Under the pieces are notes generated by a model. That model was not told where the DNA came from, did not search any database, and saw only the letters and a program-made list of their open reading frames with translations. This document shows positions 1-10,059 of a stretch of 64,000 bases of DNA, in pieces. Position 1 is the stretch's first letter, and the number at the start of each line of letters is the position of its first letter. The DNA comes from a bacterium (lineage in GTDB: Bacteria > Desulfobacterota > Deferrisomatia > Deferrisomatales > BM512), in the NCBI GenBank assembly GCA_004322275.1, contig SCTA01000013.1, positions 50,444 through 114,443 of the forward strand, given 5' to 3'. Both the position numbers and the translations under genes were made by a program.

Positions 1-266
1 ACCGCCATCTCGATGGTGCCGAAGGCGGTAATCATTACGACCTGCGTGTCCGGGGAACCTTCCTTCACGCGGCGCAGAAGATCCATCCCGTCCATTCCCG
101 GCATCTTGATATCGGTGACGACAAGGTCGAACCTTTCCCTTGCGAGGAACGAAAGGGCCTCCTCCCCGCTTCCGGCGGCGGTGACCTCGTACCCCTCCTC
201 GGCCAAGTTGTATTCGAGGACCCTGCGGAGGCTCGCGTCGTCGTCAACCACCAGTATCCTGGTCAT
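1..266 (-). CDS. NtrC-type response regulator, N-terminal part (cut by window edge)
   Basis: The first 88 residues form a receiver domain beginning MTRILVVDDD, with the acidic pair at D8-D10, the predicted phospho-acceptor D52 in VVTDIKMPG, and the conserved T/A-F region (MITAFGTIEMA) that precedes the AAA+ domain in NtrC-family regulators. The gene runs off the left edge, so the sigma-54 interaction and HTH domains are not visible and the NtrC assignment is an inference. Its ATG overlaps the TGA of the sensor kinase by 4 bp, which marks a coupled two-component pair. It probably relays the signal of that kinase to sigma-54 promoters. Confidence 0.85.
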   Translation of the reverse strand, partial: MTRILVVDDDASLRRVLEYNLAEEGYEVTAAGSGEEALSFLARERFDLVVTDIKMPGMDGMDLLRRVKEGSPDTQVVMITAFGTIEMA

Positions 267-1441
267 CCGGCGCTCTCCGGTTCCCCGGCCTCTTCCGCGA
301 GGGGAAGGGTCAGAAGAAAGCGCGCGCCGCCCTCGGGCCGGTTAAAGGCTTCCAGCGTCCCTCCGTGAGCTTCGGCGATGCGAAGGCTGATGGCGAGGCC
401 GAGCCCCGTTCCCTCGAATTTCGTGGTGAAGAAGGGCTCGAATATCTTCGGCAGGAGTTCGGGCGGTATTCCCGGCCCTTCGTCCTCGATGGATATCTCG
501 GCGAGCCATCCTTCCACCTCCCGGTACTCAAGCCCCTTCACCTTGCCGGTCTTTTTGCGGCCGGTGACTGTGACGGAACCGCCCGGCGGCGACACCTGCA
601 AGGCGTTGAGCACGAGGTTCAAAAGAACCTGCTTGAGCTGCACAGGCGACCCCCTGACGAGAAGGCCGGAATCAATGTCCAGACTGAAACCGGCGTTGTT
701 TTTTCTGGCCTGCGGCTCGACGAGCAATACCGTCTGTCTAGCTGTCTCGCCGAGGTCCAGAAGCTCCCTCCCCTCGCTCTCCGGCCTGCTCCTGGCGAAA
801 CCGAGAAAATCCTCGACAACCTTGTCAAGGCGGTCGGTCTCACGAAGGAGTATCCCCAGAAACTCCGCCTTGGGATGGCCGGGAGGGAAGTCGTCTTTAA
901 GTATCTCCGCCGTGCCTTTTATCGAGCCGAGAGGGTTTCGTATCTCGTGGGTAAGGGAAGCGGAAAGCTGGCCGATAGCCGAAAGGCGGTCGGCGCGCCG
1001 GAGCTGTCCTTCTATCTCCAGAATCTGGTCGGCCTGTTTTCTAAGCTCCCTGTAAGAGCGGTCCAGTTTTTCGGCTGTCTCCTGCCAGCTTTGCCTGAAC
1101 TTTCGCTCCTGATCGGCGTAGTGGCCGATGAGCCCGGAAAAGACGAAATAGAGGGCTATCTCCATGAGCTGGTTCGCCAGCTCCCTGCCGACGTGGTGCC
1201 AATCCATCATGATGTGGGGCAGATAGAGGACGGCGACCAGAAAGGAGACCTTTAGCCCTCCCCTGCTCCCGAACCAGACCGCCGCCAGCCCCACCGGAAT
1301 ATAATAGAGGCGGCGGTAAAGGTCGTGAAGAAGCGGGAGGGTCGTCTTCGTCTGGTAATGGAGAAGCGAAACCGCCAGCACAAGCAGCAGTATGGCGATA
1401 ACTCTCCCGCTTACCCCGGCTGCCTGGAACCTTGCCTTCAT
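263..1441 (-). CDS. membrane sensor histidine kinase, NtrB/AtoS-like
   Basis: The 392-residue protein has four or so hydrophobic segments in its first 110 residues (first one AILLLVLAVSLL), a short coiled linker, then a HisKA domain with the H-box SLTHEIRNPLGSIKG (His about 165) and an HATPase_c domain with N, G1 (DEGPGIP) and G2 (GTGLGLAIS) boxes. There is no obvious periplasmic sensor domain, so the signal may be sensed within the membrane. I chose the ATG at 1441 because GAGGG lies just upstream; a TTG ten codons earlier is possible. It overlaps the downstream regulator by 4 bp. The ligand cannot be told from the sequence. Confidence 0.88.
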   Translation of the reverse strand: MKARFQAAGVSGRVIAILLLVLAVSLLHYQTKTTLPLLHDLYRRLYYIPVGLAAVWFGSRGGLKVSFLVAVLYLPHIMMDWHHVGRELANQLMEIALYFVFSGLIGHYADQERKFRQSWQETAEKLDRSYRELRKQADQILEIEGQLRRADRLSAIGQLSASLTHEIRNPLGSIKGTAEILKDDFPPGHPKAEFLGILLRETDRLDKVVEDFLGFARSRPESEGRELLDLGETARQTVLLVEPQARKNNAGFSLDIDSGLLVRGSPVQLKQVLLNLVLNALQVSPPGGSVTVTGRKKTGKVKGLEYREVEGWLAEISIEDEGPGIPPELLPKIFEPFFTTKFEGTGLGLAISLRIAEAHGGTLEAFNRPEGGARFLLTLPLAEEAGEPESAG

Positions 1442-1621
1442 CTTTTCCCTCGCGAAAGTGACGTTTAACAACTGTTGACTATTCTACAACTCTCCGCGTC
1501 ATTAGTAAACCGCTCCGAATCCCGCGCAAACTTCGCGTCTCCGGTTTGTCTAATCCCTCCGGCGGATTAAACTTTACTTTAATGCCCGCAGGAAACTTTC
1601 AATAAAGGGAGAAGGCGAACC

Positions 1622-2083
1622 ATGCAGAACGTGAAGAAAATACTCGTCGTCAACAGGTCGACCAGGCAGTGCAACATGGTTACCGGCTTCGGCGTGTCTC
1701 TGGCCAAAAAGTTCAACGCAGACCTTTGCATCGTCAGCGTCGTTCACGACCCTTTCAGCGTAACCGGGTGGAATCTGCCCTTCACCTCCTTCGAGAACGA
1801 GTTCAAGAGCCTCATGTCCAAGGCCAGGGAAGAGCTCGACGACTGCATCTCGTCGGCCAAGACGATGGGCCTGAACATCAAATCTCTTGTCCGTGGGGAA
1901 AACCCCGTCGAAGCGGTCCTCAAGGTCATCGAGGAGGAGAAGATAGACCTTCTATTGCTCCCGGCGCACGAGGAGGGACGCCTCGAACACTTCCTCTTCG
2001 GCCGCACCAACGAGGAACTCGTCCGAAGGATGCCCTGCTCCATCTTCCTTTTGAAGAGCAAACCCGCCCCGGACGCCCAGTAG
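1622..2083 (+). CDS. universal stress protein, UspA family
   Basis: A 153-residue single Usp domain: KKILVVNRSTRQ at the N terminus (beta1), central VVHDPF and C-terminal MPCSIFLLK. The usual ATP-binding Gly motif (G-2x-G-9x-G-S/T) is only partly kept here: HEEGRLEHFLFGRTNEEL replaces the common GSHGRGGL-type stretch, so nucleotide binding is uncertain. A good Shine-Dalgarno (GGGAGAAGG) precedes the ATG. It is followed 4 bp later by acetate kinase and then by transketolase, so its role may be tied to central carbon or energy stress. A UspA-type function is likely; a specific role is not identifiable. Confidence 0.88.
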   Translation: MQNVKKILVVNRSTRQCNMVTGFGVSLAKKFNADLCIVSVVHDPFSVTGWNLPFTSFENEFKSLMSKAREELDDCISSAKTMGLNIKSLVRGENPVEAVLKVIEEEKIDLLLLPAHEEGRLEHFLFGRTNEELVRRMPCSIFLLKSKPAPDAQ

Positions 2084-2087
2084 TTTC

Positions 2088-3263
2088 ATGGATAAACCGC
2101 GCGTACTGACCGTCAACGGCGGCTCTTCCAGCATAAAGTTCGCGCTCTTCGAGGGGGGCGGTGAGGTAAGGAGGGTTCTCGAAGGCAGAATCGAGCGGAT
2201 CGGCCTCCCCGGAGCCCGCCTCGTTTTTCCGCCTTCGGAGCTTCAGGAAATAGACGCCCCGAACCACCGGGCGGCGGCTGGCCTCCTCCTCGACCGCCTG
2301 GGAGAGCGGCTGGACTTTTCGACGTTGAAAGCCATCGGCCACAGGATTGTCCACGGAATGGACTACGCCCGCCCGGAGTTCATTACGCGGGAACTTCTCG
2401 CGGGACTTCGACGCATAGTCCCCTTCGACCCCGAGCACATGCCTTCCGAACTGGAACTCGTGGAGGAGTTAGGCCGACGCCTCCCGGGAATTCTCCAGCT
2501 TGCCTGCTTCGACACCTCCTTTCACCGCGCCATGCCGAAGGCGGCGAAACTTCTGCCCATTCCGAGGCGCTACTACGACATGGGAGTTAAAAGATACGGC
2601 TTTCACGGCCTCTCCTGCTCCTTTATCATGGAGGAGCTGGCGCGGCAGGGGGAAGAAACGGCAAACGGGCGGGTTATCATCGCCCACCTCGGCAACGGGG
2701 CCAGCCTCACGGCGGTGAGCGGCGGCAAAAGCATAGACACCAGCATGGGTTTCACCCCCGCCGGAGGGATACCGATGGGGACGAGGCCGGGGGACCTCGA
2801 CCCCGGCGTCGCGTGGTTCATCATGGCGGAGGGGAAGATGACCCCGAAGCGGTTCAACGCCCTCGTAAACCACGAAGCAGGGCTTCTGGGGGTCTCTGAA
2901 ACCAGCCCGGATATGGCGGACCTGCTTGTCAGTCAGACGGGAGATGAACGCGCCGCCGAGGCGGTGGAGCTTTTCTGCTACCAGGCTAAAAAGTGCGTCG
3001 GGGCGTTGGCGGCGGCGCTTGGAGGGGTGGACATTCTCGTCTTCACCGGCGGAATCGGAACCCACGCCCCCGAAATCCGCTCGCGGGTCTGCGCCGGTCT
3101 CGGTTTTCTCGGAATAGAACTGGACGAAACGAAAAACGCCGCCGGAGAAACCGTCATTTCAGCGAAAGACAGCCGCGCGAAAGTCCGCGTAATGAAGACC
3201 GACGAAGAACGTGTCATTGCCGAAGCCCTTTTCGGCAGGCTTTCCGGGGAAGAACAGCGATGA
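2088..3263 (+). CDS. ackA: acetate kinase
   Basis: The 391-residue protein interconverts acetyl phosphate + ADP and acetate + ATP in the cytoplasm. Family signatures are clear: [16 protein letters not shown] at the N terminus, the second signature [34 protein letters not shown], and the ATP-site [13 protein letters not shown] near the C terminus. Length is typical (about 400). The phosphotransacetylase partner is not adjacent. Its TGA overlaps the transketolase ATG (ATGA), so the two are probably translationally coupled, and a universal stress gene lies just upstream. Confidence 0.96.
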   Translation: MDKPRVLTVNGGSSSIKFALFEGGGEVRRVLEGRIERIGLPGARLVFPPSELQEIDAPNHRAAAGLLLDRLGERLDFSTLKAIGHRIVHGMDYARPEFITRELLAGLRRIVPFDPEHMPSELELVEELGRRLPGILQLACFDTSFHRAMPKAAKLLPIPRRYYDMGVKRYGFHGLSCSFIMEELARQGEETANGRVIIAHLGNGASLTAVSGGKSIDTSMGFTPAGGIPMGTRPGDLDPGVAWFIMAEGKMTPKRFNALVNHEAGLLGVSETSPDMADLLVSQTGDERAAEAVELFCYQAKKCVGALAAALGGVDILVFTGGIGTHAPEIRSRVCAGLGFLGIELDETKNAAGETVISAKDSRAKVRVMKTDEERVIAEALFGRLSGEEQR

Positions 3264-5317
3264 TCGTGGATATCGACACCCTTTGCATAAACACCATCCG
3301 CTTCCTTTCCGTGGACGCGGTGCAAAAAGCGGGTAGCGGCCACCCCGGCCTTCCACTAGGCTCCGCGCCGATGGCCTGGGCGCTCTGGTCGCGGTTTTTA
3401 AAGCACAATCCCGCCAACCCCGGGTGGTTCGACCGCGACAGGTTCGTCCTTTCGGCGGGCCACGGCTCGATGCTCCTCTACAGTCTCCTCCACCTCACCG
3501 GCTACGGCCTTTCCCTCGACGAGATTAAAAATTTCCGCCAGTTCGGGAGCAAAACCCCCGGACACCCGGAGCGCGGCCTGACGCCGGGAGTGGAGACCAC
3601 CACCGGGCCGCTCGGACAGGGGTTCGGCAACGCCGCCGGCATGGCGGTGGCCGAAGCCCACCTCGCGGTCCGCTTCAACAGGCCGGACTTCGACATAATA
3701 AACCACTACACCTACGCGCTGGTCAGCGACGGCGACCTGATGGAGGGAGTGGCCTCGGAAGCGGCTTCCCTCGCGGGTCACCTCAAGCTCGGCAAGCTCA
3801 TCCTTCTCTACGACGACAACCGCGTCACCCTCGCCGCCTCGACGCAGCTCGCCTTCACCGAAAGCGCCAGGGAGAGGTTTTCCGCCTACGGCTGGCAGAC
3901 GCTGACCGTGGAGGACGGCAACGACCTCGTCCAGATCGACTTCGCCCTGCGCGAGGCGAGAATGGAGACGGAACGCCCCTCGATCATCTTCGTACGCACC
4001 CACCTCGGCTACGGCTCGCCCAACAAGCAGGACACTTTTTCGGCCCACGGCGCTCCTCTGGGCGCGGAGGAGGTAAAACTTACGAAGGAGCGGTTAGGCT
4101 GGCCCTTAGAGCCTCCCTTTCTCGTGCCGGAAGAGGCGCTTGAGCAGTTTCGGCTGGCGCTTGACCTCGGGCGCGAGGCGGAGTCCGTCTGGAACGAAAG
4201 ATTTTCGGAGTATGAAAGGGAATATCCCCTGCTCGCCTCGGAACTCGCCCGGTTGATAAAAGGCGCTCTTCCCGAAGGACTGGACGAGGTTCTTCCGCGC
4301 TTTCCCGCCGACCCCAAGGGCATGGCGACGAGGGTGGCCTCAAGAAAGGTTCTTGAGGCGCTCGGGCCGAAGCTGCCCTGCCTCATCGGGGGCTCGGCGG
4401 ACCTAAACCCCTCCACCTTCACCGAACTGAGGGAGGCCGGGGACTTCCAGAACCCCGAAAAAGCGGTCGGCGACCTCCAGGGGGCGGTCGGCGGGGTCTG
4501 GGGTTACGCCGGGCGCAACCTCCACTTCGGCGTACGCGAGCACGCGATGGCCGCGATCCTCAACGGCATGGCCGCGCACGGCGGCCTCATCCCCTATGGC
4601 GCGACCTTCCTCACCTTTTCCGACTTCATGCGCCCGGCCCTGCGCCTCGGCGCTCTCATGGGCGCGCGCGTCGTCCACGTCTTCACCCACGACAGCCTCG
4701 CCCTCGGGGAAGACGGCCCCACCCACCAGCCGGTGGAGCACCTGATGAGCCTTAGGGCTATTCCCGGCCTCACGGTAATACGCCCCTGCGACGCCAACGA
4801 GACGGCGGCGGCGTGGAAGGTCGCGCTGGAGACGAGTGGCCCGGCCGCGCTAATCCTCACCCGCCAGAACGTCCCGACGCTGGACCGGGGCATGTTCGCC
4901 GGGGCCGAAGGGCTTCGCTACGGCGGCTACGTCCTTTCAGACCCGCCGGACGGGAAGCCGGAGCTTATTCTCATCGCCAGCGGGTCGGAGGTCGAGCTAA
5001 TAGTCGAGGCGGGGAAAAGGCTACGGGAGGAGAAAATTCCGGTGCGTCTCGTCTCTATGCCGAGCTGGGAACTTTTCGAGGCGCAGCCGCGCGGCTACCG
5101 CGAAACCGTCCTTCCCCCTTCCGTCAAGGCGAGGCTGGCGGTAGAAGCGGGGGTTACGCAAGGCTGGGAGAAATACACCGGCGATGGCGGGGAGATAATC
5201 GGAGTAAACCGCTTCGGCGCTTCCGCCCCGGGCGCGGTGGTGATGAAAAAGTACGGCTTCACCGCCGAAAACGTCTACCAAAGGGCGAAAACGCTGCTAG
5301 CCGAGGGGCTTGATTAA
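3260..5317 (+). CDS. tkt: transketolase
   Basis: The 685-residue thiamin-diphosphate enzyme of the pentose phosphate pathway moves two-carbon ketol units between sugar phosphates. Visible landmarks are [25 protein letters not shown], the ThDP/Mg motif [13 protein letters not shown], the pyrimidine-domain sequence [16 protein letters not shown], and [21 protein letters not shown]. The open frame extends further upstream inside ackA, but the ATG at 3260 that overlaps the ackA stop by 4 bp begins the conserved N terminus (about 685 residues, normal for bacterial Tkt). Third gene of a usp-ackA-tkt operon. Confidence 0.96.
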   Translation: MIVDIDTLCINTIRFLSVDAVQKAGSGHPGLPLGSAPMAWALWSRFLKHNPANPGWFDRDRFVLSAGHGSMLLYSLLHLTGYGLSLDEIKNFRQFGSKTPGHPERGLTPGVETTTGPLGQGFGNAAGMAVAEAHLAVRFNRPDFDIINHYTYALVSDGDLMEGVASEAASLAGHLKLGKLILLYDDNRVTLAASTQLAFTESARERFSAYGWQTLTVEDGNDLVQIDFALREARMETERPSIIFVRTHLGYGSPNKQDTFSAHGAPLGAEEVKLTKERLGWPLEPPFLVPEEALEQFRLALDLGREAESVWNERFSEYEREYPLLASELARLIKGALPEGLDEVLPRFPADPKGMATRVASRKVLEALGPKLPCLIGGSADLNPSTFTELREAGDFQNPEKAVGDLQGAVGGVWGYAGRNLHFGVREHAMAAILNGMAAHGGLIPYGATFLTFSDFMRPALRLGALMGARVVHVFTHDSLALGEDGPTHQPVEHLMSLRAIPGLTVIRPCDANETAAAWKVALETSGPAALILTRQNVPTLDRGMFAGAEGLRYGGYVLSDPPDGKPELILIASGSEVELIVEAGKRLREEKIPVRLVSMPSWELFEAQPRGYRETVLPPSVKARLAVEAGVTQGWEKYTGDGGEIIGVNRFGASAPGAVVMKKYGFTAENVYQRAKTLLAEGLD

Positions 5318-5376
5318 AGTCAAAACCTTCACACTTCTTTACACGCTGAAAAGCTCCTTTCCGCTACACTGATAGC

Positions 5377-6111
5377 ATGGGAAATCCGGAAGAAAACCTG
5401 ATTCTGGTCATCGACGACGACGTAGAGTTGTGCGAACTTCTCGTGACATACCTCGGTCAGGAGGGGTTTCGCGTGGATACCGCCAACGACGCCATGAAGG
5501 GGGTCGAGCTCGCCCTCTCGGGCGGTTATTCGCTCGTGGTTCTGGACGTGATGCTGCCCGTGATGAGCGGGCTGGACGTTCTCCGGCGTATCAGGGAGAA
5601 ATCGAAGGTGCCGGTACTCATGCTCACGGCGCGGGGCGAAGAGGTCGATCGCATCGTCGGGCTTGAGCTCGGCGCGGACGACTACCTCCCCAAGCCCTTC
5701 AACCCCCGCGAGCTTGTCGCCCGTATCCGCGCGGTGCAAAGGCGGGCGGGCAATTCCTTCACCGCCGGTCAGAGCGCCGCCGAACGTCTGCTCGTCGTCG
5801 GAGACGTGGAACTGGACCCCGGCGCCCGCGTGGCGCGAAGAGGCGGCGTCCCGGTAAATCTCACCTCCCTGGAATTTTCCCTGCTGGAATTTCTCCTTCG
5901 CCGCTCCGGGCAGATCGTCTCCCGCGACGAGCTGGCGCTCGCGGTCCTCGACCGCACCCTTTCCCCCTACGACCGGTCCATAGACGTGCACATGAGCAGC
6001 CTTCGCCGCAAGCTCGGCCACCGTACGGGCGAAACCGAGAGGATACGGACGATACGCGGCGTCGGCTATCTCTACGCCCTGGCCTCCGGCAACGAAGAGC
6101 GAAGGACCTGA
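5377..6111 (+). CDS. OmpR/CpxR-family response regulator
   Basis: A 244-residue two-domain regulator: receiver domain (acidic residues D13-D15, phospho-acceptor D57 in VVLDVMLP, T in MLTARG, K in YLPKPFNPRE) followed by a winged-helix DNA-binding domain (LTSLEFSLLEFLLRRSGQIV, then DVHMSSLRRKLG). It sits 1 bp upstream of a sensor kinase gene and forms a typical CpxR/CpxA-like pair, which in other bacteria watches envelope stress. The orthology to CpxR is suggestive, not proven. A 59-bp gap separates it from tkt, enough for its own promoter. Confidence 0.92.
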   Translation: MGNPEENLILVIDDDVELCELLVTYLGQEGFRVDTANDAMKGVELALSGGYSLVVLDVMLPVMSGLDVLRRIREKSKVPVLMLTARGEEVDRIVGLELGADDYLPKPFNPRELVARIRAVQRRAGNSFTAGQSAAERLLVVGDVELDPGARVARRGGVPVNLTSLEFSLLEFLLRRSGQIVSRDELALAVLDRTLSPYDRSIDVHMSSLRRKLGHRTGETERIRTIRGVGYLYALASGNEERRT

Positions 6112-6112
6112 C

Positions 6113-7501
6113 GTGCGCAGCCTCTTTTTGCGGATATTCCTGAGTTTTCTCGGCGCGACCCTCCTTATAGGCGGGGTTCTGGTCGTGCTCGCCCTGACCG
6201 CCGACCCCCACCGGGCGGAGTTCATCCGCCACGAAGAGCGCCTGACTAACGCCGGGAATAAGTTTGCCGCCGCCTACCGGGAGGGCGGCGCGGAGGCGCT
6301 GAGGGCGAGCGTGGCCGAAGAGAAAATCGGGCGCGGGACGGGAGCGGTCATTCTCTTTCGCAACGGAATCGATCCCCTCGACACCCCTTCGATACCGCGC
6401 AAGGCCGCCAAGCTGGCCGCAAAAGCCGCAGCGACCGGGCAAAGGGAGATCGACGTGGGCAAAAACGGTCTCTGGATCGCCCTGCCGCTCGACGAAGACT
6501 ACGTGCTGGTTGCGGAGTTACAGCCGCCCTCCGACTGGCAGCGCTTTACCGACCCTTACGGCCTCGGCCTTCGCCTTTTGTCGGTCTTCCTCATCGTCGT
6601 GGGCGTCTCCTGGTTTCTCGCCCGCTCCCTCAGCGGCCCCATCCGCAAGCTGCGCCACGCCACACAGGAACTGGCGAAGGGGAATCTCTCCGTGCGCGTC
6701 GCACCCTCACTCGGCGGGAGATTCGACGAGACCGCGCAGCTCGGGCGGGATTTCGACCTGATGGCGGAGCGCATCGAAACCCTTCTGACCTCCCAGCGCA
6801 GGCTTCTGCGGGACATCTCCCACGAGCTTCGCTCGCCGCTGGCCAGACTCAACGTCGCGCTCGGCATAGCACGGCCGAAAGCTGGGAGCGAGGCAACCCT
6901 CGCACTGGACAGGATAGAGCGGGAGGCGGAGGTTCTGAACGAGCTCATCGGCCACCTGCTTACTCTGGCGTCGCTCGAAGCGGGCGAGATTGGCGAACGC
7001 GCCCTCGTCCCGCTGCAGCTTCTGGTGCGGGAGGTTTCGGACGATGCCGACTTCGAGGCGAAGGGGCGCGGCTGCGGAGTCAGGGTGGCCGAGGACTCAC
7101 CGCTCTTCGCGGAGGGCTCCCAGACCCTCCTCCACAGCGCCGTGGAGAACGTAATACGAAACGCCGTCCGTTTCACGAAAGAGGGCAGCGAGGTGGAGGT
7201 GCGCCTCAGGCGGAAAGAGGGCGGCGAGACCGGTCTGGCGGTCGTCTCCGTGAGGGATTTCGGTCCCGGCGTGCCGGAAAGCGCCCTTGAAAACCTCTTC
7301 GAGCCCTTCTACAGGGTCGCCGAGGCGCGGGACCGCCAGAGCGGCGGGGCGGGAATAGGGCTCGCGATAACGAAAAGAGCCATAAGTCTCCACAACGGCA
7401 GGGTGAAAGCCTTCAACGCTCCGGGAGGCGGCCTGGAAGTGACCATAGAACTCCCGCTTGCGAAGGAATCTTCGTACGTCAAGCCCGGTGCTTTGCCATA
7501 A
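6113..7501 (+). CDS. CpxA-like sensor histidine kinase
   Basis: The 462-residue kinase starts at a GTG one base after the regulator stop. It has a first membrane helix (about 7-29), a periplasmic sensor region (30-150), a second helix (about 153-170), a HAMP linker (RSLSGPIRKLRHATQELAKG), the H-box RDISHELRSPLARL with His237, and an HATPase domain (NVIRNAVRF, RDFGPGVP, GGAGIGLAIT). Length and layout match CpxA. It would phosphorylate the regulator encoded just upstream. The gene overlaps the 3' end of a convergent oxidoreductase gene by about 23 bp. Confidence 0.9.
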   Translation: MRSLFLRIFLSFLGATLLIGGVLVVLALTADPHRAEFIRHEERLTNAGNKFAAAYREGGAEALRASVAEEKIGRGTGAVILFRNGIDPLDTPSIPRKAAKLAAKAAATGQREIDVGKNGLWIALPLDEDYVLVAELQPPSDWQRFTDPYGLGLRLLSVFLIVVGVSWFLARSLSGPIRKLRHATQELAKGNLSVRVAPSLGGRFDETAQLGRDFDLMAERIETLLTSQRRLLRDISHELRSPLARLNVALGIARPKAGSEATLALDRIEREAEVLNELIGHLLTLASLEAGEIGERALVPLQLLVREVSDDADFEAKGRGCGVRVAEDSPLFAEGSQTLLHSAVENVIRNAVRFTKEGSEVEVRLRRKEGGETGLAVVSVRDFGPGVPESALENLFEPFYRVAEARDRQSGGAGIGLAITKRAISLHNGRVKAFNAPGGGLEVTIELPLAKESSYVKPGALP

Positions 7502-8594
7502 AAGAGGTGTCCAGCCGGTTTTTCAGCCAGAGCGCCCATTCCCCCCGGGCGACAAGATTTCCCCTTACGAAAAGGCCGGTCCCGTCGCCGAGATTGAGTA
7601 TCAGAAGGTACTTTTTCTGCGGCCGAAAGCGGGTCAACTCTCCTCCGGTCAGCGCGGCGAAGAGGTTCCGGTAGAGTACCGGCGCCTGCCTCACCGCGTA
7701 AACGCCCACCTTCGGCAGTGGATGGCCGGGATTCGTCACACAGTCCCCTCCCCCGAAAATCTCATGGTATTTCGGGTGCCTGAGAAAATCGTCTATTTCC
7801 AGCCCCTCCGAGGAACCGGCGGAGAGCCCCGAATTCTTGAAGATGGGGGGCACAGAGACGCCGGTAGCGAGGAAGGTGAAATCAGCCGGGACAACCTCGC
7901 CGGTTTCGAGCGATACCCCGGATTTTCCTATTTCTTTGACCCTTCCGCCGGTGACTATCCGTATCCCGCGCTTTTCAAGGGAGCTTCTCGCGTACTCGGA
8001 AGCCTTTTGCGGGAAAGCTCCGAGAATTCTTTCTCCGCCCTCGATTACGGTTATGGAGCCCTCGTTCCCGCCTTCCTTCGAGAGCCGCCAGAGGTTTCCC
8101 GCTACCTCGACCCCCGCGGGGCCGCCTCCAACGACGGCGAAATTGAGTTTTTTGCGGGCAAGAGCCAGAATTTCGTTGCGGGCTTTAAAGAGATTGCTTA
8201 TCGGCTTTACCGGACGGGCGAACTCCCGCGCTCCGGAGATTTTACCGATCTCCACGCGGCCGCCGACGTTGAAGGAGACGATATCGTAGGAAAGCCCGGA
8301 GCCGTCTTCGAGGGTGAGCGACTTTTCCTCGGGATTTACGGCCTTCACCGCACCTTTTATGAAGTCGGCGCAGCCCCTTTCAGACAAACTGCGAAGGTCG
8401 AAGCGGGTCTGGGCGGGCTGATAGATTCCCGAAAGGAGGCCGGGGCCCATCCCCGAGTAATACTGGTACTCCTCGGGAGAGACAAGTATGACCCTCACTC
8501 CGGCTTTCTGAAGCTCAAGCGCCCTCGCAAGGATGTAGACATGAGCGTGGCCTCCCCCTGCCAGCACCAGAATCTTCTGTCCTTTGTTCGTCAT
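7479..8594 (-). CDS. FAD-dependent pyridine nucleotide-disulfide oxidoreductase (SelD-associated type)
   Basis: A 371-residue NDH-2-like flavoprotein: the N-terminal FAD Rossmann motif is LAGGGHAHVYILAR, the NAD(P)H-binding motif FAVVGGGPAGVEVA lies mid-protein, and the second FAD motif is YAVRQAPVLYRN with GGGDCV before it. The GGGHAHV start is characteristic of the TIGR03169 group, which in many bacteria is fused to the N terminus of selenophosphate synthetase SelD. Here it stands alone, with no SelD in the window. The redox partner is unknown. It overlaps the upstream flavoprotein gene by 4 bp. Confidence 0.85.
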   Translation of the reverse strand: MTNKGQKILVLAGGGHAHVYILARALELQKAGVRVILVSPEEYQYYSGMGPGLLSGIYQPAQTRFDLRSLSERGCADFIKGAVKAVNPEEKSLTLEDGSGLSYDIVSFNVGGRVEIGKISGAREFARPVKPISNLFKARNEILALARKKLNFAVVGGGPAGVEVAGNLWRLSKEGGNEGSITVIEGGERILGAFPQKASEYARSSLEKRGIRIVTGGRVKEIGKSGVSLETGEVVPADFTFLATGVSVPPIFKNSGLSAGSSEGLEIDDFLRHPKYHEIFGGGDCVTNPGHPLPKVGVYAVRQAPVLYRNLFAALTGGELTRFRPQKKYLLILNLGDGTGLFVRGNLVARGEWALWLKNRLDTSFMAKHRA

Positions 8595-10054
8595 GCTTCG
8601 GGCAACTCGCAGCCCCTGCCTTTGAGGTTGAAGAGGAAGGTTAGGAGGGATTTCGTCCTCTCGCTGAAGAGTTTCTCGGCGTAATACGACCCCATCGCGC
8701 GTTTAGAGATCTCGGAGAGGGTGGGATAGACGTGGACGCCTCCGGCGATGGTCGAGAGCTTCGCCCCGCCGCTGACCGCCAGAATCCACTCGTGGATGAG
8801 TTCCCCGGCGCTCGCGCCCACAATCTGGCAGCCCAGCAGCTTGCCCCTAGGGGTGATCAGCACCTTGATAAACCCTTCCGCCTCGCTTTCGGCGAGGGCG
8901 CGGTCGTTTTCAGCGAAGCGCTCGGTCAGTACCCGGTACTCCAGCCCCTCCTCTATGGCGCGTTTCTCGCTCAGCCCCACGCTGGCTACCTCCGGGTCGC
9001 AAAAGGTGCACCAGGGAATTTTTCCGTAATCCGCCTTTCGCGGCAGGTGAAGGACAGAGTTGGTGAGGGCTATCCCCCCCTCGTAGCCCGCGACGTGGGT
9101 GAAGGGAAAGACGCCGTTTACGTCGCCGCAGGCGTAGATGTGCGGGATATTCGTCCGCAGCCTCGCATCGGCGGGGACTCCCTTTGCGGAAAACCCGACT
9201 CCGGCGGCTTCCAGATTCAGCCCTCCGACGTTGGGCTTTCGCCCCGTCGCAACGAGGAGGGCGTTGGCTTCGAGAAAGCGCTCCTCACCGCCGGAGGAGG
9301 GTGAAACGGTGAGTTTCACGCCCATGAGACTCTTTTGTGCGCGAACAGCCTTTGTCGAGGTGAGAAGTTCCATTCCCTCCGTCAGCAGCCGCTCCCGGAC
9401 TACCCCGGCTACGTCCGAATCCTCGGCCCCCAGAATCTGGTCCATAAACTCGACGACCGTAACCATCGAGCCGAGGCGCTGGAAGGACTGGGCCAGTTCG
9501 ATGCCTACGGGGCCGCCCCCGAGGACGATAAGTTTTTCCGGCAGCTCCCGCTGTGAAAATACCGTCTCGTTCGTCCAGTAGGGAACCTCCGCAAGCCCCT
9601 CGACAGGAGGGATGGCCGGGGAAGAACCGGTGGAAAGCACCCAGCTTCGGGCGGAAATCCTCTCGCCTCCGGCCTCCACCGTGTGACCGTCAACAAATGA
9701 GGCATTTCCGAAGAGGACCTTTACCCCGAGGCCGCAGAAGCGCTCAGGCGAATCGTGGGCCTGTATCCTGTCTATCACCCTCTGGACCCTGTCCATGACG
9801 GAGCCGAGGTCTATTTCGGGAATTTCAAGGCAGGGAAGGCCGAACTCCCTCGAACGCCGGGCCAGAGAGAGAACCTTCGCGGTTTTGATGAGGGTCTTGG
9901 AGGGAACGCACCCGGTGTGGAGGCAGTCGCCGCCGAGGCGCTCCGATTTTTCGACGAGCAGGACTTTCGCCCCGAAGCGCGCCGCCCCGGCCGCCACGGT
10001 CAGCCCCGCCGCCCCGCCGCCGATTACGCCTATGTCGTAGTCGTACCTCGCCAT
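8591..10054 (-). CDS. mercuric reductase/dihydrolipoamide dehydrogenase-like flavoprotein
   Basis: A 487-residue class I flavoprotein disulfide reductase. The FAD motif is IGVIGGGAAGLTVA, the redox-active disulfide is C44/C49 in GGDCLHTGCVPSKTL, the NAD(P)H motif is IVLGGGPVGIELA, and YACGDVNG is the second FAD contact. The C-terminal dimerisation part has HVYPTLSEIS, with Tyr where dihydrolipoamide dehydrogenases carry the catalytic His, and there is no heavy-metal-associated domain or terminal Cys pair. It is therefore unlikely to be a true MerA or Lpd. It lies in an operon with a DUF1499 protein and a SelD-type flavoprotein. Confidence 0.86.
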   Translation of the reverse strand: MARYDYDIGVIGGGAAGLTVAAGAARFGAKVLLVEKSERLGGDCLHTGCVPSKTLIKTAKVLSLARRSREFGLPCLEIPEIDLGSVMDRVQRVIDRIQAHDSPERFCGLGVKVLFGNASFVDGHTVEAGGERISARSWVLSTGSSPAIPPVEGLAEVPYWTNETVFSQRELPEKLIVLGGGPVGIELAQSFQRLGSMVTVVEFMDQILGAEDSDVAGVVRERLLTEGMELLTSTKAVRAQKSLMGVKLTVSPSSGGEERFLEANALLVATGRKPNVGGLNLEAAGVGFSAKGVPADARLRTNIPHIYACGDVNGVFPFTHVAGYEGGIALTNSVLHLPRKADYGKIPWCTFCDPEVASVGLSEKRAIEEGLEYRVLTERFAENDRALAESEAEGFIKVLITPRGKLLGCQIVGASAGELIHEWILAVSGGAKLSTIAGGVHVYPTLSEISKRAMGSYYAEKLFSERTKSLLTFLFNLKGRGCELPEA

Positions 10055-10059
10055 CTTTT

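Noticed and set aside
8591..10054. Mercury resistance (merA)
   Set aside because: The active-site disulfide is shared by the whole family, but the C-terminal Cys pair and the N-terminal metal-binding domain of MerA are absent and no mer operon is nearby.
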